Below are positions 35,648-45,664 of a stretch of 64,000 nt of DNA, piece by piece. The stretch lies in contig NZ_CP043427.1 in assembly GCF_008245005.1 (NCBI RefSeq), positions 124,001-188,000 of the forward strand, in the 5' to 3' direction. Both the position numbers and the translations under genes were made by a program. This DNA is from Campylobacter sputorum subsp. sputorum. Its GTDB lineage: Bacteria > Campylobacterota > Campylobacteria > Campylobacterales > Campylobacteraceae. Within the stretch, counting starts at the first letter, position 1, and each line of letters begins with the position of its first letter. The notes under the pieces are model-generated. The model saw only the letters and a list, made by a program, of their open reading frames with translations. It did not search any database and was not told the origin of the DNA.

Positions 35648-36100
35648 ATGCAAAAATCTTATATGAAAACACCTGTTGGAAATTTAGAAATTATGGCTGA
35701 TGAAATAGGAATTCGTGAGATAAATTTCACAAACAATTTTATAAATTTAGATACAAAAAATACCCATATAAAAAAATGCATAAAAGAACTTAACGAATAT
35801 TTTAGTGGAAATTTGAGAGAATTTAGTGTAAATTTACATATAGTTGCAACACAATTTCAAAGAAGTGTTTATGAGGCTTTGCTTTGCATAAAATATGGCA
35901 AAACAGCAACTTATGGAGATATAGCGAAAATGATAAATTTGCCAAAATCTTACAGGGCTGTTGGAAATGCAAACTCAAAAAATAAAATTCCAATCATTAT
36001 CCCATGCCACAGAATAGTCTCTCAAAACTCAATTGGCGGATATTCTGGTGGCATAGAAATAAAAAAATTTTTACTAGATTTGGAGAGTAAATTTAACTGA
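35648..36100 (+). CDS. ogt: Methylated-DNA-protein cysteine methyltransferase
   Basis: The active-site motif IPIIIPCHRIVSQNSIGGYSGG contains the acceptor Cys in PCHR. The DNA-binding helix-turn-helix is FQRSVYEALLCIKYGKTATY with the Arg finger in YRAVGNANSKN. At 150 residues it is a short Ogt-type enzyme without the Ada N domain. It takes the alkyl group from O6-alkylguanine in a single suicide reaction. It overlaps the 3' end of the convergent ribB gene by 8 nt. An alkD-like repair gene elsewhere in this window is broken. Confidence 0.92.
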   Translation: MQKSYMKTPVGNLEIMADEIGIREINFTNNFINLDTKNTHIKKCIKELNEYFSGNLREFSVNLHIVATQFQRSVYEALLCIKYGKTATYGDIAKMINLPKSYRAVGNANSKNKIPIIIPCHRIVSQNSIGGYSGGIEIKKFLLDLESKFN

Positions 36101-37109
36101 TATATGAAACTATATCTAGGTTAAAGCCCTTTATACCAACAAATTCTTTTTTAGAGCTTGAACTAATCATATCAATTTGCGTTATGCCAAAATGTTTTAG
36201 AATTTGAGCTCCTATACCATAGTTTTTTATTAAATTTTTACTATCATTGCCATCATCCAAAAATAGCAAAATGCCATTTTTTTCGTTAAGAATTTCTAAA
36301 CTTTTCATAAGGTCGTCATATTTTTTATTTGTCATAAAATCTACATTTGATGATATTTTTTCAAATTTTACAACGCTTCTTTTAGAAATATTTCCAAAAA
36401 CAAAAGCAAAATGAGTTCTATCTAAATGATCTTTTATCTCATATTGCATAACTTCATATCCAGCTAATTTAACATTAGAGGATTTTTCTATGTTTATTAG
36501 AGTTTCATTTTGGAGTCTGTATTTTACTATGTCAGATATCGCAACCATATGTAGTCCAAATTTTTCGCAAAACAGCTCCAAATCATCTCTTCTAGCCATG
36601 CTTCCATCATCTTTTACAATCTCGCAGCATATCGCAACTTCCATAAGCCCAGCTAATTTACATAAATCCACACAACCCTCAGTGTGACCAGTTCTAACTA
36701 AAACGCCACCGTTTTTTGCAATTAGCGGAAAAATATGCCCAGGACGCACAAAATCATCAGCAGTTGCAGTGGGTGAGCACATAAGTTTTATTGTCATATC
36801 TCTTTCATAAGCACTAACGCCCGTTGTTGCTTCTTTTGCATCTATAGTAACAGTAAAAGCTGTTTCGTGTGAAGATGTGTTTGAACTAACCATAGGTGCA
36901 AGATCAAATTTTTTTGCTATTTGTTCGCTTATTGGTGTGCAAAGCACCCCTTTTGCGTGTGTTATAGTAAAATTTACTTTTTGTGTATCGCTAAAAGTAG
37001 CTGCAAAAATTATATCTCCTTCATTTTCTCTATCTTCATCATCAACCATCACAAGCATTTTTCCTTGTTTTAAATCATCAATTGCTTGTTCTACGCTTAC
37101 TAAAGCCAT
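36093..37109 (-). CDS. ribB: 3,4-dihydroxy-2-butanone-4-phosphate synthase with degenerate GTP cyclohydrolase II domain
   Basis: Residues 1-200 are a full RibB domain: MLVMVDDEDRENEGDIIFAA (metal-binding Glu residues), VRPGHIFPLIAKNGGVLVRTGHTEGCVDL (the substrate loop), and MARRDDLELF. It makes the four-carbon unit of riboflavin from ribulose 5-phosphate. The remaining 130 residues match the GTP cyclohydrolase II fold by length and by GIGAQILKHFGI at the end, but the zinc-binding Cys cluster and the catalytic residues of RibA are missing. The protein should therefore be monofunctional, with a separate RibA elsewhere. The same layout occurs in other epsilonproteobacteria. Confidence 0.9.
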   Translation of the reverse strand: MALVSVEQAIDDLKQGKMLVMVDDEDRENEGDIIFAATFSDTQKVNFTITHAKGVLCTPISEQIAKKFDLAPMVSSNTSSHETAFTVTIDAKEATTGVSAYERDMTIKLMCSPTATADDFVRPGHIFPLIAKNGGVLVRTGHTEGCVDLCKLAGLMEVAICCEIVKDDGSMARRDDLELFCEKFGLHMVAISDIVKYRLQNETLINIEKSSNVKLAGYEVMQYEIKDHLDRTHFAFVFGNISKRSVVKFEKISSNVDFMTNKKYDDLMKSLEILNEKNGILLFLDDGNDSKNLIKNYGIGAQILKHFGITQIDMISSSSKKEFVGIKGFNLDIVSYIS

Positions 37110-37118
37110 TATTTTTCC

Positions 37119-37949
37119 TTATATATTTTTTATGAAATTGTTACTATTTGGTAATTTTGATTCTTCTATTAATTCTGCAGAAAAGCTTCCAAAGAAAAAT
37201 CTTTTTATAGGATTTGAGTTAAATGCCCCACAAGCTATCAAATCTATCTCATTTTTATTTGCAAAATCAAGCATCTCATCGATACTTCCGTGAATACTTA
37301 TAAATTTGAGATTTTCATCACTATAAGTTTCTTTTGCTTTAGATAAAATTTGATCGGATTTTTCCTTGCTCTCGTTTAAATTTAATATTATTTTTTCTGC
37401 ATTTTTGAAGTTTTTGCAAACAAAATCAAGTATTTTATCACTTGTATTAGATCCATCATAAGCTACTAGGATTTTATCAACTTTTTGTATGTTTGAGCTT
37501 AGAGTGAAAATAGGAGATTTCGCATATTTTATAATGTCAAATAAATTTCTGCTTATTTGATTAGAACTCGCACTATTTCCTATTACAAGTATGCTTTCAT
37601 CGTCACAAAGAGATTGTATTTTTACAACCAAATCGCCTTCTTCTTGTATGATTTGAGAATCAAGACCGCTATTTAGTGCAAATTTATTGTATAAGCCTAA
37701 AGTATTTTTTAACTCAGCTGCTCTATCTTTGCTTTCATTTAACTCTTTTATAATCTCATAATCTATGTGATATTGATGAGTTGGATCCATAACTCCCATC
37801 ATTGCAAAAGATGTTGCATAATCTTGCAAAACTTCATTAACATTTAAAAAATAAATTTTTAAATTTAACATTTTAGCTATATTTATAGCACTTTCACACA
37901 CATTTTTATTAAGCGAACTGCTGTCTATACAAGCTATAATTTTTTTCAT
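37119..37949 (-). CDS. Tandem-domain universal stress protein
   Basis: Two UspA-like domains: the first begins MKKIIACIDSSSLNKNVCES, and the second begins VDKILVAYDGSNTSDKILDF near residue 155. The second domain carries the usual end, GSIDEMLDFANKNEIDLIAC followed by AELIEESKLPNSNNF. The GX2GX9GS nucleotide motif is only partly kept (GAFNSNPIKRFFFGSFSAEL). It overlaps the upstream coiled-coil protein gene by 4 nt. It is probably an ATP-binding stress factor of unknown output. Confidence 0.88.
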   Translation of the reverse strand: MKKIIACIDSSSLNKNVCESAINIAKMLNLKIYFLNVNEVLQDYATSFAMMGVMDPTHQYHIDYEIIKELNESKDRAAELKNTLGLYNKFALNSGLDSQIIQEEGDLVVKIQSLCDDESILVIGNSASSNQISRNLFDIIKYAKSPIFTLSSNIQKVDKILVAYDGSNTSDKILDFVCKNFKNAEKIILNLNESKEKSDQILSKAKETYSDENLKFISIHGSIDEMLDFANKNEIDLIACGAFNSNPIKRFFFGSFSAELIEESKLPNSNNFIKNI

Positions 37950-39157
37950 TTTCTTTTAAAACTCTCTTTTGTCTGTTCTATAAGCGATTTCGCACCGTCA
38001 TATACTCTGTTTCCAAGCTTTTTTGCTTCTGATGTAATCTCTTTTTTCGCGTTTTCTATCTCAAATTTATCTAATTCTTTCTTTTGTGCTTCTAAATTTT
38101 TAAATATTTTCAAGCTTTTTTTACTAAATTCTTGTTTTAAAGAGTGCATTTTTTCATTTGCTTTTTTAGCAAATTCTTCTATATTTTCATTTTCTTTTAT
38201 ATCTTCCATTTTAGAGATTATAAGCTGCTTTGTATCATTTGTAAGTCTTATAAATTTAGCTAGATAACTATCTAAACTATTTTGCAATATATCTTCTATA
38301 ATTGATTTTGAGGGCTCATCGCATTCTAAAGATATATTTTTTAAAAGCTCTATAAAGTCATTTTCGATATTTTGAAGCTCTTTTGTAGCTTCTAAAAGAT
38401 TTTGATTTATCTCTTTTGGAACAAATTTTATATCATCATTTAGTTTTTCTATGGATTTAAAAATTCCATCTTTGTTTCCATTTATCACGCCTTTTATAAG
38501 CGAGTTAGCGTAAATTTTGCTCTCATTTGCCACTTCAATAGCCGCTTTTATGATAACTTTTGATATATTTAAAATTCTTTCTTTTTCAAATTTACCTTCT
38601 TTTATTGTTAGATAAGATATGTTTTTACTTATTTCATATGCTGTATCTTCAACATCTTCGCCATTTTCTATCGTTGTTAAAAATGCTGATTCCGAAGTTT
38701 CTTTTAGTATGCCTAAAATTTCCAATCCACCTATTAGTCTTTCATCAATAACATCTAAAATCATATCTTTATAAGGACTATCGCTTTTTTTAAATTTATT
38801 TTCTATATTTTTATAAATATCAACAAGAGAGTTTCGTATATCTCTGCCTTGTGCGTAAATTTGCTTTTTTATCTGATCGTTTTCATATATAAGTTTGTGA
38901 AAATACTGCTCTTTTTCATATACACTAGCTCTAAAAAGACCATCCATAATTGACGATAAAGTTTCATTGTTTAGTAAATTTTTGCTTTTTAATTCTTCGC
39001 AAAGCTGCGAAAAAATACATATTATTTTTTCTTCTTTTTGAATTTCCCCTAAAAACTCATCTTTATACATATCAAACACACTATCATTTAGGCGAAGAGC
39101 AAAATCTTCATCATTTTTGTGTTTATCTATAAAATTTAAAAATATATCTTTTTGCAT
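37946..39157 (-). CDS. Unknown coiled-coil protein coupled to the universal stress protein
   Basis: I do not recognise a characterised family. The 403 residues are almost all helical and charged, with no signal peptide or membrane helix. An N-terminal region (FLNFIDKHKNDEDFALRLND) is followed by long amphipathic helices and a C-terminal segment, ITSEAKKLGNRVYDGAKSLI, that resembles phasin-like or LEA-like repeats. One segment, AFLTTIENGEDVEDTAYEIS, recurs weakly as an all-helical repeat. The 4-nt overlap with the Usp gene suggests a joint role, perhaps in stress or granule-associated function. That is inference from order and composition only. Confidence 0.65.
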   Translation of the reverse strand: MQKDIFLNFIDKHKNDEDFALRLNDSVFDMYKDEFLGEIQKEEKIICIFSQLCEELKSKNLLNNETLSSIMDGLFRASVYEKEQYFHKLIYENDQIKKQIYAQGRDIRNSLVDIYKNIENKFKKSDSPYKDMILDVIDERLIGGLEILGILKETSESAFLTTIENGEDVEDTAYEISKNISYLTIKEGKFEKERILNISKVIIKAAIEVANESKIYANSLIKGVINGNKDGIFKSIEKLNDDIKFVPKEINQNLLEATKELQNIENDFIELLKNISLECDEPSKSIIEDILQNSLDSYLAKFIRLTNDTKQLIISKMEDIKENENIEEFAKKANEKMHSLKQEFSKKSLKIFKNLEAQKKELDKFEIENAKKEITSEAKKLGNRVYDGAKSLIEQTKESFKRK

Positions 39158-39166
39158 ATCTTTCCT

Positions 39167-39415
39167 TTACAAAACAAATTTGCATTTACTTTTTAATTTG
39201 TTAAATATATCTAATCTCTCTTTGTCATTTAGAACAAAAACGCTTAGATTGTGGCTTTGGTATTTTCCGTTGCTACTTAAATTTGAAAACTCAAGTTTAT
39301 ATTCTTTTTGTTTAGTTACCAAAGCTACTATGTTTTCGATTTTTTCATCTTTTGATATTATAAGCTTGTATTTCCAAAAACACGGATAGTTGATTTTAGG
39401 CCTATTTTCGCACAT
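39167..39415 (-). CDS. DUF493 family small protein (HP0495/YbeD-like)
   Basis: The 82-residue protein has the DUF493 pattern: [20 protein letters not shown], then [20 protein letters not shown] and [14 protein letters not shown]. This small alpha-beta fold resembles regulatory ACT-like domains. It starts inside the last codons of moaC (14-nt overlap). The start at ATG 39415 matches the usual beginning of the family; an ATG six codons earlier is possible. The function of the family is not established. Confidence 0.8.
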   Translation of the reverse strand: MCENRPKINYPCFWKYKLIISKDEKIENIVALVTKQKEYKLEFSNLSSNGKYQSHNLSVFVLNDKERLDIFNKLKSKCKFVL

Positions 39416-39875
39416 ATTCGCCACTTTTTCCACCGCTTTTGCTTTCTAAACAAATTTCACTTATAATCATACTTTTATCAACTGCTTTTATCATATCATA
39501 AATTGTTAAAAGCCCGATGCTAACACCTGTTAATGCTTCCATCTCAACACCTGTTTTGCCATTTAGTTTAACGCTAACAAAAAGCTTATAACCAAAATCG
39601 CCATCAAGCTCTTCTATATGTGTGTCTATGCCAGTTATATTTAAGGGATGGCACATTGGTATGAGATTTGAAGTTTGTTTAGCCCCCATTATAGCTGCAA
39701 CTATCGCTGTTTGCAAAACAGGGCCTTTTTTTGCCGAGTTTGTTTTAATCATTTCAAATGCATCTTTAGACATTTTTATAATTCCGCTTGCCTTTGCTAT
39801 GCGTGTTGTGATATCTTTAGTGCTAACATCTACCATTTTTGGTCTATTATTTTTATCTAAATGAGTTAATTGCAT
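39402..39875 (-). CDS. moaC: Cyclic pyranopterin monophosphate synthase
   Basis: The family sequence is clear: [63 protein letters not shown] and [10 protein letters not shown] near the end. The PMCHPL motif holds the active-site His, and the hexamer interface helix with TGVEMEALT follows. It makes cyclic pyranopterin monophosphate for molybdenum cofactor, needed by enzymes such as formate dehydrogenase, which fits selC in the same window. Confidence 0.94.
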   Translation of the reverse strand: MQLTHLDKNNRPKMVDVSTKDITTRIAKASGIIKMSKDAFEMIKTNSAKKGPVLQTAIVAAIMGAKQTSNLIPMCHPLNITGIDTHIEELDGDFGYKLFVSVKLNGKTGVEMEALTGVSIGLLTIYDMIKAVDKSMIISEICLESKSGGKSGEYVRK

Positions 39876-39927
39876 TTTATTCCTTTGTTATTTAAGTATT
39901 ATATCAAAGAAAAGTTTAATTAAGTAA

Positions 39928-39959
39928 AAAACCATAAGAATAAATTTTCTTATGGTTTT
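39928..39959. terminator. Perfect 13-bp hairpin upstream of moaC and rpsU
   Basis: AAAACCATAAGAA-TAAATT-TTCTTATGGTTTT is an exact inverted repeat with A and T tracts at its ends, so it can act as an intrinsic terminator on either strand. It lies between two divergent genes, where no upstream transcript needs ending, and directly before a perfect ribosome-binding sequence. A leader-RNA role is possible. Confidence 0.6.
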
Positions 39960-39964
39960 GAAAA

Positions 39965-40037
39965 AAGGAGGTTTCATTAATTGTGTGTGAGCGTAATGAT
40001 ACAGTTTTGTTATAAATGGCTATTGAATTTATCATAA
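39965..40037 (+). other. Perfect Shine-Dalgarno sequence with an 18-codon mini-ORF ahead of rpsU
   Basis: AAGGAGGT at 39965-39972 is fully complementary to the 3' end of 16S rRNA. Eight bases later a TTG at 39981 opens a frame of 18 codons ending TAA at 40035-40037, reading MCVSVMIQFCYKWLLNLS. No known gene uses this ribosome site. It may be a leader peptide for rpsU, a small protein, or a remnant. Confidence 0.4.
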
Positions 40038-40083
40038 ACAGATTATTTTGGCTATAAATTTGCTTTTTTAAACTATTTTTAGA

Positions 40084-40089
40084 TATAAT
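40084..40089 (+). promoter_or_regulatory. rpsU promoter -10 element
   Basis: TATAAT at 40084-40089, after T-rich DNA (TTTTTAGA), is a typical Campylobacter -10. It lies 32 bases before the rpsU start. Confidence 0.6.
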
Positions 40090-40121
40090 CAAAACTCGAA
40101 ATTTTACGAAAGGTGGTGATG

Positions 40122-40337
40122 GAAGTGCCGGGAGTTAAGGTACATCCAAATGAGTCTTTTGATGAAGCTTATAGAAGATTCAAAAAACAAGTTGATAGAA
40201 ATTTAGTTGTTACCGAAGTAAGAGCTAGAAGATTTTTTGAACCTATGACTGAAATAAGAAAAAAACAGAAGATTTCAGCTCGCAAAAAAATGCTTAAGCG
40301 TCTTTATATGCTTAGACGCTACGAATCAAAACTCTAA
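40122..40337 (+). CDS. rpsU: Ribosomal protein S21
   Basis: The 71-residue protein is basic and matches S21 throughout: [38 protein letters not shown], and [17 protein letters not shown]21 joins the 30S platform near the anti-Shine-Dalgarno. I place the start at GTG 40122, which gives the usual family start MPGVKV and a 7-nt spacing to AAAGGTGGT. GTG 40113 and ATG 40116 in the same frame are too close to that site. Confidence 0.95.
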   Translation, partial: EVPGVKVHPNESFDEAYRRFKKQVDRNLVVTEVRARRFFEPMTEIRKKQKISARKKMLKRLYMLRRYESKL

Positions 40338-40344
40338 GCCAAAG

Positions 40345-40365
40345 TTGGTCGCTAAAAGCGACCAA
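40345..40365 (+). terminator. Stem-loop after rpsU
   Basis: TTGGTCGC-TAAAA-GCGACCAA is a perfect 8-bp GC-rich hairpin 8 bases after the rpsU stop. It is followed by TTAACA rather than a long U-tract, so termination may be partial and transcription may continue into the HTH gene. Confidence 0.65.
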
Positions 40366-40388
40366 TTAACATAGAATGGGGAAACTTC

Positions 40389-41045
40389 ATGCAAAAGCTC
40401 TGTGTTGCAGATGCAGCTACTCATCTTGGTATTACAAAAGAAGCTATCTACAATAGAATTAGAAGAGGCACTTTAGAATTTGTAGAAGAAAATGGACAGA
40501 AATTTATCATAATTGATTCTGAGGACTCAAAAAAAACTAAAAAATCATCAACAAAACAGACTAAAAAAGTTCCTTCAAGCGATATTTTTACAGATTATTT
40601 GCTTAATCAAATAGATGAGCTTAAAGATGAAAATGCAAAATTACACAAACAAAAAGATGAGCTTTATGAACAAAAAGAGCAAATTTTAATCCAAAATAAA
40701 GAAGAAATAAAACAAATTTATAAAGAGAAAGATGATAAACTAAGATATTTTTTAGCTCTTCTTGAAAAACCTTTGATATCAAAACAAAATGGAGAGTATT
40801 TAGCTCCAATTGATGTTGAAATTACTGAGTATGATGAAAGCTCTACGCAAAATATGAGTAGAAATGATGATGTCAGTGATGATAAAAAGTGGATTAAATT
40901 TAGCACATATTGCATGATAAATAATCTTAGTTTAAAAGATGAAAAAAAACTAAAAAATATAATTTTATCAAAAATAGACACATCTAAAAGAATTAAGCTA
41001 AAAAATGGCATAGTGTATATAAGAAGAGATAAAAAAATTAAATAA
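40389..41045 (+). CDS. HTH DNA-binding protein with coiled coil (excisionase/MerR-like N terminus)
   Basis: Residues 3-45 form a helix-turn-helix of the excisionase/MerR kind: CVADAATHLGITKEAIYNRI then RRGTLEFVEENGQKFIII. Residues 65-125 are a strong coiled coil (DELKDENAKLHKQKDELYEQ). The C-terminal 80 residues include WIKFSTYCMINNLSLKDEKK and end in a beta segment, GIVYIRRDKK. The layout suggests a dimeric regulator. It lies between rpsU and the UPF0323 lipoprotein gene, an interval that is empty in C. jejuni as I recall. I do not know its target. Confidence 0.7.
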   Translation: MQKLCVADAATHLGITKEAIYNRIRRGTLEFVEENGQKFIIIDSEDSKKTKKSSTKQTKKVPSSDIFTDYLLNQIDELKDENAKLHKQKDELYEQKEQILIQNKEEIKQIYKEKDDKLRYFLALLEKPLISKQNGEYLAPIDVEITEYDESSTQNMSRNDDVSDDKKWIKFSTYCMINNLSLKDEKKLKNIILSKIDTSKRIKLKNGIVYIRRDKKIK

Positions 41046-41059
41046 ATTTAGGAAATAAA

Positions 41060-41665
41060 GTGAAAAAATTTAGAAAAATAGCAAATTATGCAGCAGTTGG
41101 CGGACTTGGAGCTATGCTTATAACAGGTCTTAATGGGTGTGGAAATAATAACAATAATGAAGAAATGTTAACACAAGAAGCGCAACAAGGTGCCTTTGTA
41201 ATCATAGAAGAAATTACGCCTGGAAAATACAAAATTCAAGAAGAATTTCCCAGCAAAGAAACAAGAATCGTCCTAAAAGACATAAATGGAACAGAAAGAG
41301 TTTTAACAAAAGAAGAGATGGATGTTTTGATGGCTGAAGAAAATGCCAAAATTGATGCTGGAACTAGCCCACTAACTAATCAAAATGCACAACTTAGCAG
41401 TGGCGGGTTATCTCTAGGAGAGGCAATACTTGCAAGTGCAGCTGGAGCTATCATAGGAAGTTGGATAGGCAGTAAACTTTTTAACAATACCGCTTATAAC
41501 AATCACAGGCAAACAGCTTATAAAAATCCAAGCACATATTCAAGAAGTGTAGATAGTTTTAATAAAGCAAAAGCTACATCTTCAAAAAGTTCAACATCTA
41601 AAAAAAGCGGATTTTTTAGCGGAGGTAGTAAAACAGGCACTTCGTCTGGAAGTTTTGGAAGCTAA
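41060..41665 (+). CDS. UPF0323 family lipoprotein (Cj0371-like)
   Basis: The start is GTG, 9 nt after AGGAAA. The signal region KIANYAAVGGLGAMLITGLN ends in lipobox LNGC (Cys about residue 27). The mature protein has a short domain (GAFVIIEEITPGKYKIQEEF), a glycine-rich hydrophobic segment (LASAAGAIIGSWIGSKLF) and a Ser/Lys/Gly-rich tail ending SSGSFGS. C. jejuni carries a relative beside rpsU, where it is linked to chemotactic motility and colonisation. Its biochemical role is unknown. The tail is low complexity. Confidence 0.85.
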   Translation: MKKFRKIANYAAVGGLGAMLITGLNGCGNNNNNEEMLTQEAQQGAFVIIEEITPGKYKIQEEFPSKETRIVLKDINGTERVLTKEEMDVLMAEENAKIDAGTSPLTNQNAQLSSGGLSLGEAILASAAGAIIGSWIGSKLFNNTAYNNHRQTAYKNPSTYSRSVDSFNKAKATSSKSSTSKKSGFFSGGSKTGTSSGSFGS

Positions 41666-41713
41666 ATTTGGAATGTCTTTTGCTTTAAATTTATAAAAAT
41701 TTAGGAGCATAAG

Positions 41714-42010
41714 ATGATGGTAGTAAAAAATAGTTTAGTTAATCCAAATCAAGCTAGCAAACTTGGAGAAATCGTAAAGCAAAATGATGATTTTACTAAA
41801 ATGTTAGATGATATGAATAAAAAAAATGATGAGATTAAAAAGATAAATGATAAATTTACAAAAGAGTTAAAAGAGCAAGATAAAATTTTTAAACAATTTG
41901 ACCTTGCTTTTATAAGAAATCAAATAATATTTGGAAATCTTGATGAAGCAGAGCGAAGCAAACTTTTCAAAAAATCTTTAAAGATAGCAAAAGAACTTAG
42001 CGAACTTTAA
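41714..42010 (+). CDS. Small helical protein of unknown function upstream of serS
   Basis: The 98-residue protein has a ribosome site (TTAGGAG) and a charged coiled-coil centre (DMNKKNDEIKKINDKFTKEL), then AFIRNQIIFGNLDEAERSKL. There is no signal peptide. It is likely real because the codon use and the ribosome site match its neighbours and the reading frame ends just before the serS promoter. A similar small gene precedes serS in C. jejuni. No function can be assigned. Confidence 0.65.
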   Translation: MMVVKNSLVNPNQASKLGEIVKQNDDFTKMLDDMNKKNDEIKKINDKFTKELKEQDKIFKQFDLAFIRNQIIFGNLDEAERSKLFKKSLKIAKELSEL

Positions 42011-42058
42011 TCATATCAAATTTATAAATTTTTGAATTTTAGATGAAAAGCGGTATAA

Positions 42059-43327
<1,269 letters not shown>

Positions 43328-43333
43328 GTAGTT

Positions 43334-45658
43334 ATGGCTGATGAAGAAAATATCGTAATTCTTGAAACAGGCGATGAATTAACGCCTCTTGATGAGATAG
43401 ATAAAGACAAAGAAGAGCCAAAGCAAGAAGATACACCAAAGGTTAATAAAAACCAAAAAAAATTTTTGATTATTGGTATAGTAGTTTCTGTTTTATTGTT
43501 AGTTGTTATTTTTTGTGTTATTTTATTTTTTATTTTTTCAAAAACTGAAGATAAATTAGAGCCTAAAATCGTAGAAAACAAGATAGAACAGCCTATATAT
43601 AATACTGCTAAATTTGCACCAAATAAAATAGATGATATGATAAAAAAAGCCAACTCTCTTTATGAAAAAGGGGATAAAATGCAAGCCCTTCAAATTTATA
43701 AAGACATATCAACTTATAATGAATCAATATCAAATTACAATCTTGGCGTCTCGCAAATGAGGCAAAATAATTGCGAATTAGCAATAGAATCTTTTAGAAA
43801 AGCCATAAATGATATGGATAATGCAACCGTAAGTGCATTAAATGCAGCTGCTTGTTCGCTTGAGCTTGGTAAAAATGATTCATTTGATTATTTTTTAAAT
43901 TTAGCACACTCTTTTTTGGTAAATGAAGCAGATTCTCCGCTTTTTAACTATTATGTTGCTTTAGTGCATTATTATAATGGATTTTATTATGAAGCACTAA
44001 AAGTTCTTAATCATACACAAAATGACCAGTATAAAAGTAAATTTAACTATTTAAAGGCAAAAATTCTAACATTTTTAGGAAAAGAAGAAGAGGCGATTTA
44101 TTATCTTCAAAATCAAAATGAGTTTAGTTCAAATTTTACTATAGGGCTTTTGTATGCAAAAATAGGAAAATTTAGTGAAGCTAAGGATTATTTGAAAAGA
44201 GCTCAAATAAGTGAGCCAAATAGAAGTAAAATTTCAACTGCTTTGTCGATATTAAACATAAGAACTGGTTTTTATAAAGATGCGGCAAATCTTTTAAAAG
44301 AGCTTACTCACATTGATGAAAATTTGCCAAATAAAATTTATAATGTTAGTATTAGGTTAAATACAAAATTGTTTGATATCAATATAGCTCAAAATAGTTT
44401 TGAAAAAGATATGTTTGAGAATAAAATAAAAAGATATGAAATGATATTTTATTTTGTTCCATATCAAGTTTTTGATGTTAATCAGGCTTTGGATTTTGCT
44501 AGAAAAGGTGCTATAAATTTATCCTTAGATAACATAGAGGGTGCTCAAGATTATCTAGGAAATTCAACTACTCTTTCAAAAGTTAATGCCAAACTTTCAT
44601 CAAGCATAGCAAAAGCAATAGATAATAAACTAAGAGAAGCAAATAAAGAGTTTAAAGATCTTTTAAAAGCCTATCCGCAACATGCAATAGTTCATTACAA
44701 TCTAGCACTAAGTTATGCAAAACTTCAAGATTTTAAAAATGCGGCGAAATATTTTACAAGTAGTTATCACTTAAATCCAAACAACCATATTTCTGGAGCA
44801 CTTGCTATAATATGCAATGATATATTAAAAGAAAAAGTTCCAAAGCTCTTAAGCGAGGTTAGTGAAGGCATACAAAATGATGATAAACTAAGTCCAGATG
44901 ATATTTCACCAGCACTTTTGCATCTTGGTTTAGATAATTTAAATGCACTTATTAGTTGGTCTGAAATACCCAAAAAACGATCAGCTCTAAATGTATTTTT
45001 TGAGACAATGACGGCAAATCTTGCACAAAATGAAGATTTGTTTATAAAAAAATCTAATGAATTAAATGCAATTTTGCCAAATGATATAATGGCAAATCTT
45101 ATAAATTTCGTAGCAAAAAATCATAATCTAGATATAAAAGCTTATGCCAAAAACGCTCAAATAGCAATGCAAAATAATCAATTTAATCTAGATTCTTTTT
45201 ATTATGGACCTTATATAGTAAAAGAGCAGTTTATAAAACTACTTCAAATTTCGGGTTTTATCCATAAAGTACGCTCAAATCTTAAAAATTTAGTTATGGT
45301 TTCAGCAAATAGTGATAAATTTGTAAATTTACTTGAAACTTTAGCTTATGTAGATATTTATGTTAATAACTTTGATGAAGCTTATGTGATTTACAATAGA
45401 TTAATAGATACTTACGCTATAACAGACGCTTCTTTGGTATTTTATGCAGCTGTTGCGAGTGTTGGCGCAAGTCAGTATGAAAATGCGATTGCTATGCTTG
45501 AACTTGCTAGGATAACTAATCCAAATGATCCAGAAAATCGCATTCCACTTGCCATGCTTTATCATAGCATTAACAATATGGAAGCTGCTATAAACCAGTA
45601 TGATAGACTTGGAAATAGTGGTTTCATAAGCAACTTTTTTACTCTTGATGTGGAGTAA
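43334..45658 (+). CDS. pflB: PflB-like flagellar motor disk protein (TPR, inner-membrane anchored)
   Basis: An acidic cytoplasmic tail of about 40 residues is followed by one membrane helix (residues 44-68, FLIIGIVVSVLLLVVIFCVI) and a long periplasmic region of TPR helices. Examples are LYEKGDKMQALQIYKDIS, SNYNLGVSQMRQNNCELAIE, and near the end YENAIAMLELARITNPNDPE. The 774 residues, the topology and the position after serS match C. jejuni PflB (Cj0390), needed for flagellar rotation; PflA and PflB build the extra periplasmic scaffold of the high-torque Campylobacter motor. Its flgE-flgD-fliK neighbour is convergent. Confidence 0.87.
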   Translation: MADEENIVILETGDELTPLDEIDKDKEEPKQEDTPKVNKNQKKFLIIGIVVSVLLLVVIFCVILFFIFSKTEDKLEPKIVENKIEQPIYNTAKFAPNKIDDMIKKANSLYEKGDKMQALQIYKDISTYNESISNYNLGVSQMRQNNCELAIESFRKAINDMDNATVSALNAAACSLELGKNDSFDYFLNLAHSFLVNEADSPLFNYYVALVHYYNGFYYEALKVLNHTQNDQYKSKFNYLKAKILTFLGKEEEAIYYLQNQNEFSSNFTIGLLYAKIGKFSEAKDYLKRAQISEPNRSKISTALSILNIRTGFYKDAANLLKELTHIDENLPNKIYNVSIRLNTKLFDINIAQNSFEKDMFENKIKRYEMIFYFVPYQVFDVNQALDFARKGAINLSLDNIEGAQDYLGNSTTLSKVNAKLSSSIAKAIDNKLREANKEFKDLLKAYPQHAIVHYNLALSYAKLQDFKNAAKYFTSSYHLNPNNHISGALAIICNDILKEKVPKLLSEVSEGIQNDDKLSPDDISPALLHLGLDNLNALISWSEIPKKRSALNVFFETMTANLAQNEDLFIKKSNELNAILPNDIMANLINFVAKNHNLDIKAYAKNAQIAMQNNQFNLDSFYYGPYIVKEQFIKLLQISGFIHKVRSNLKNLVMVSANSDKFVNLLETLAYVDIYVNNFDEAYVIYNRLIDTYAITDASLVFYAAVASVGASQYENAIAMLELARITNPNDPENRIPLAMLYHSINNMEAAINQYDRLGNSGFISNFFTLDVE

Positions 45659-45664
45659 AAAAGT

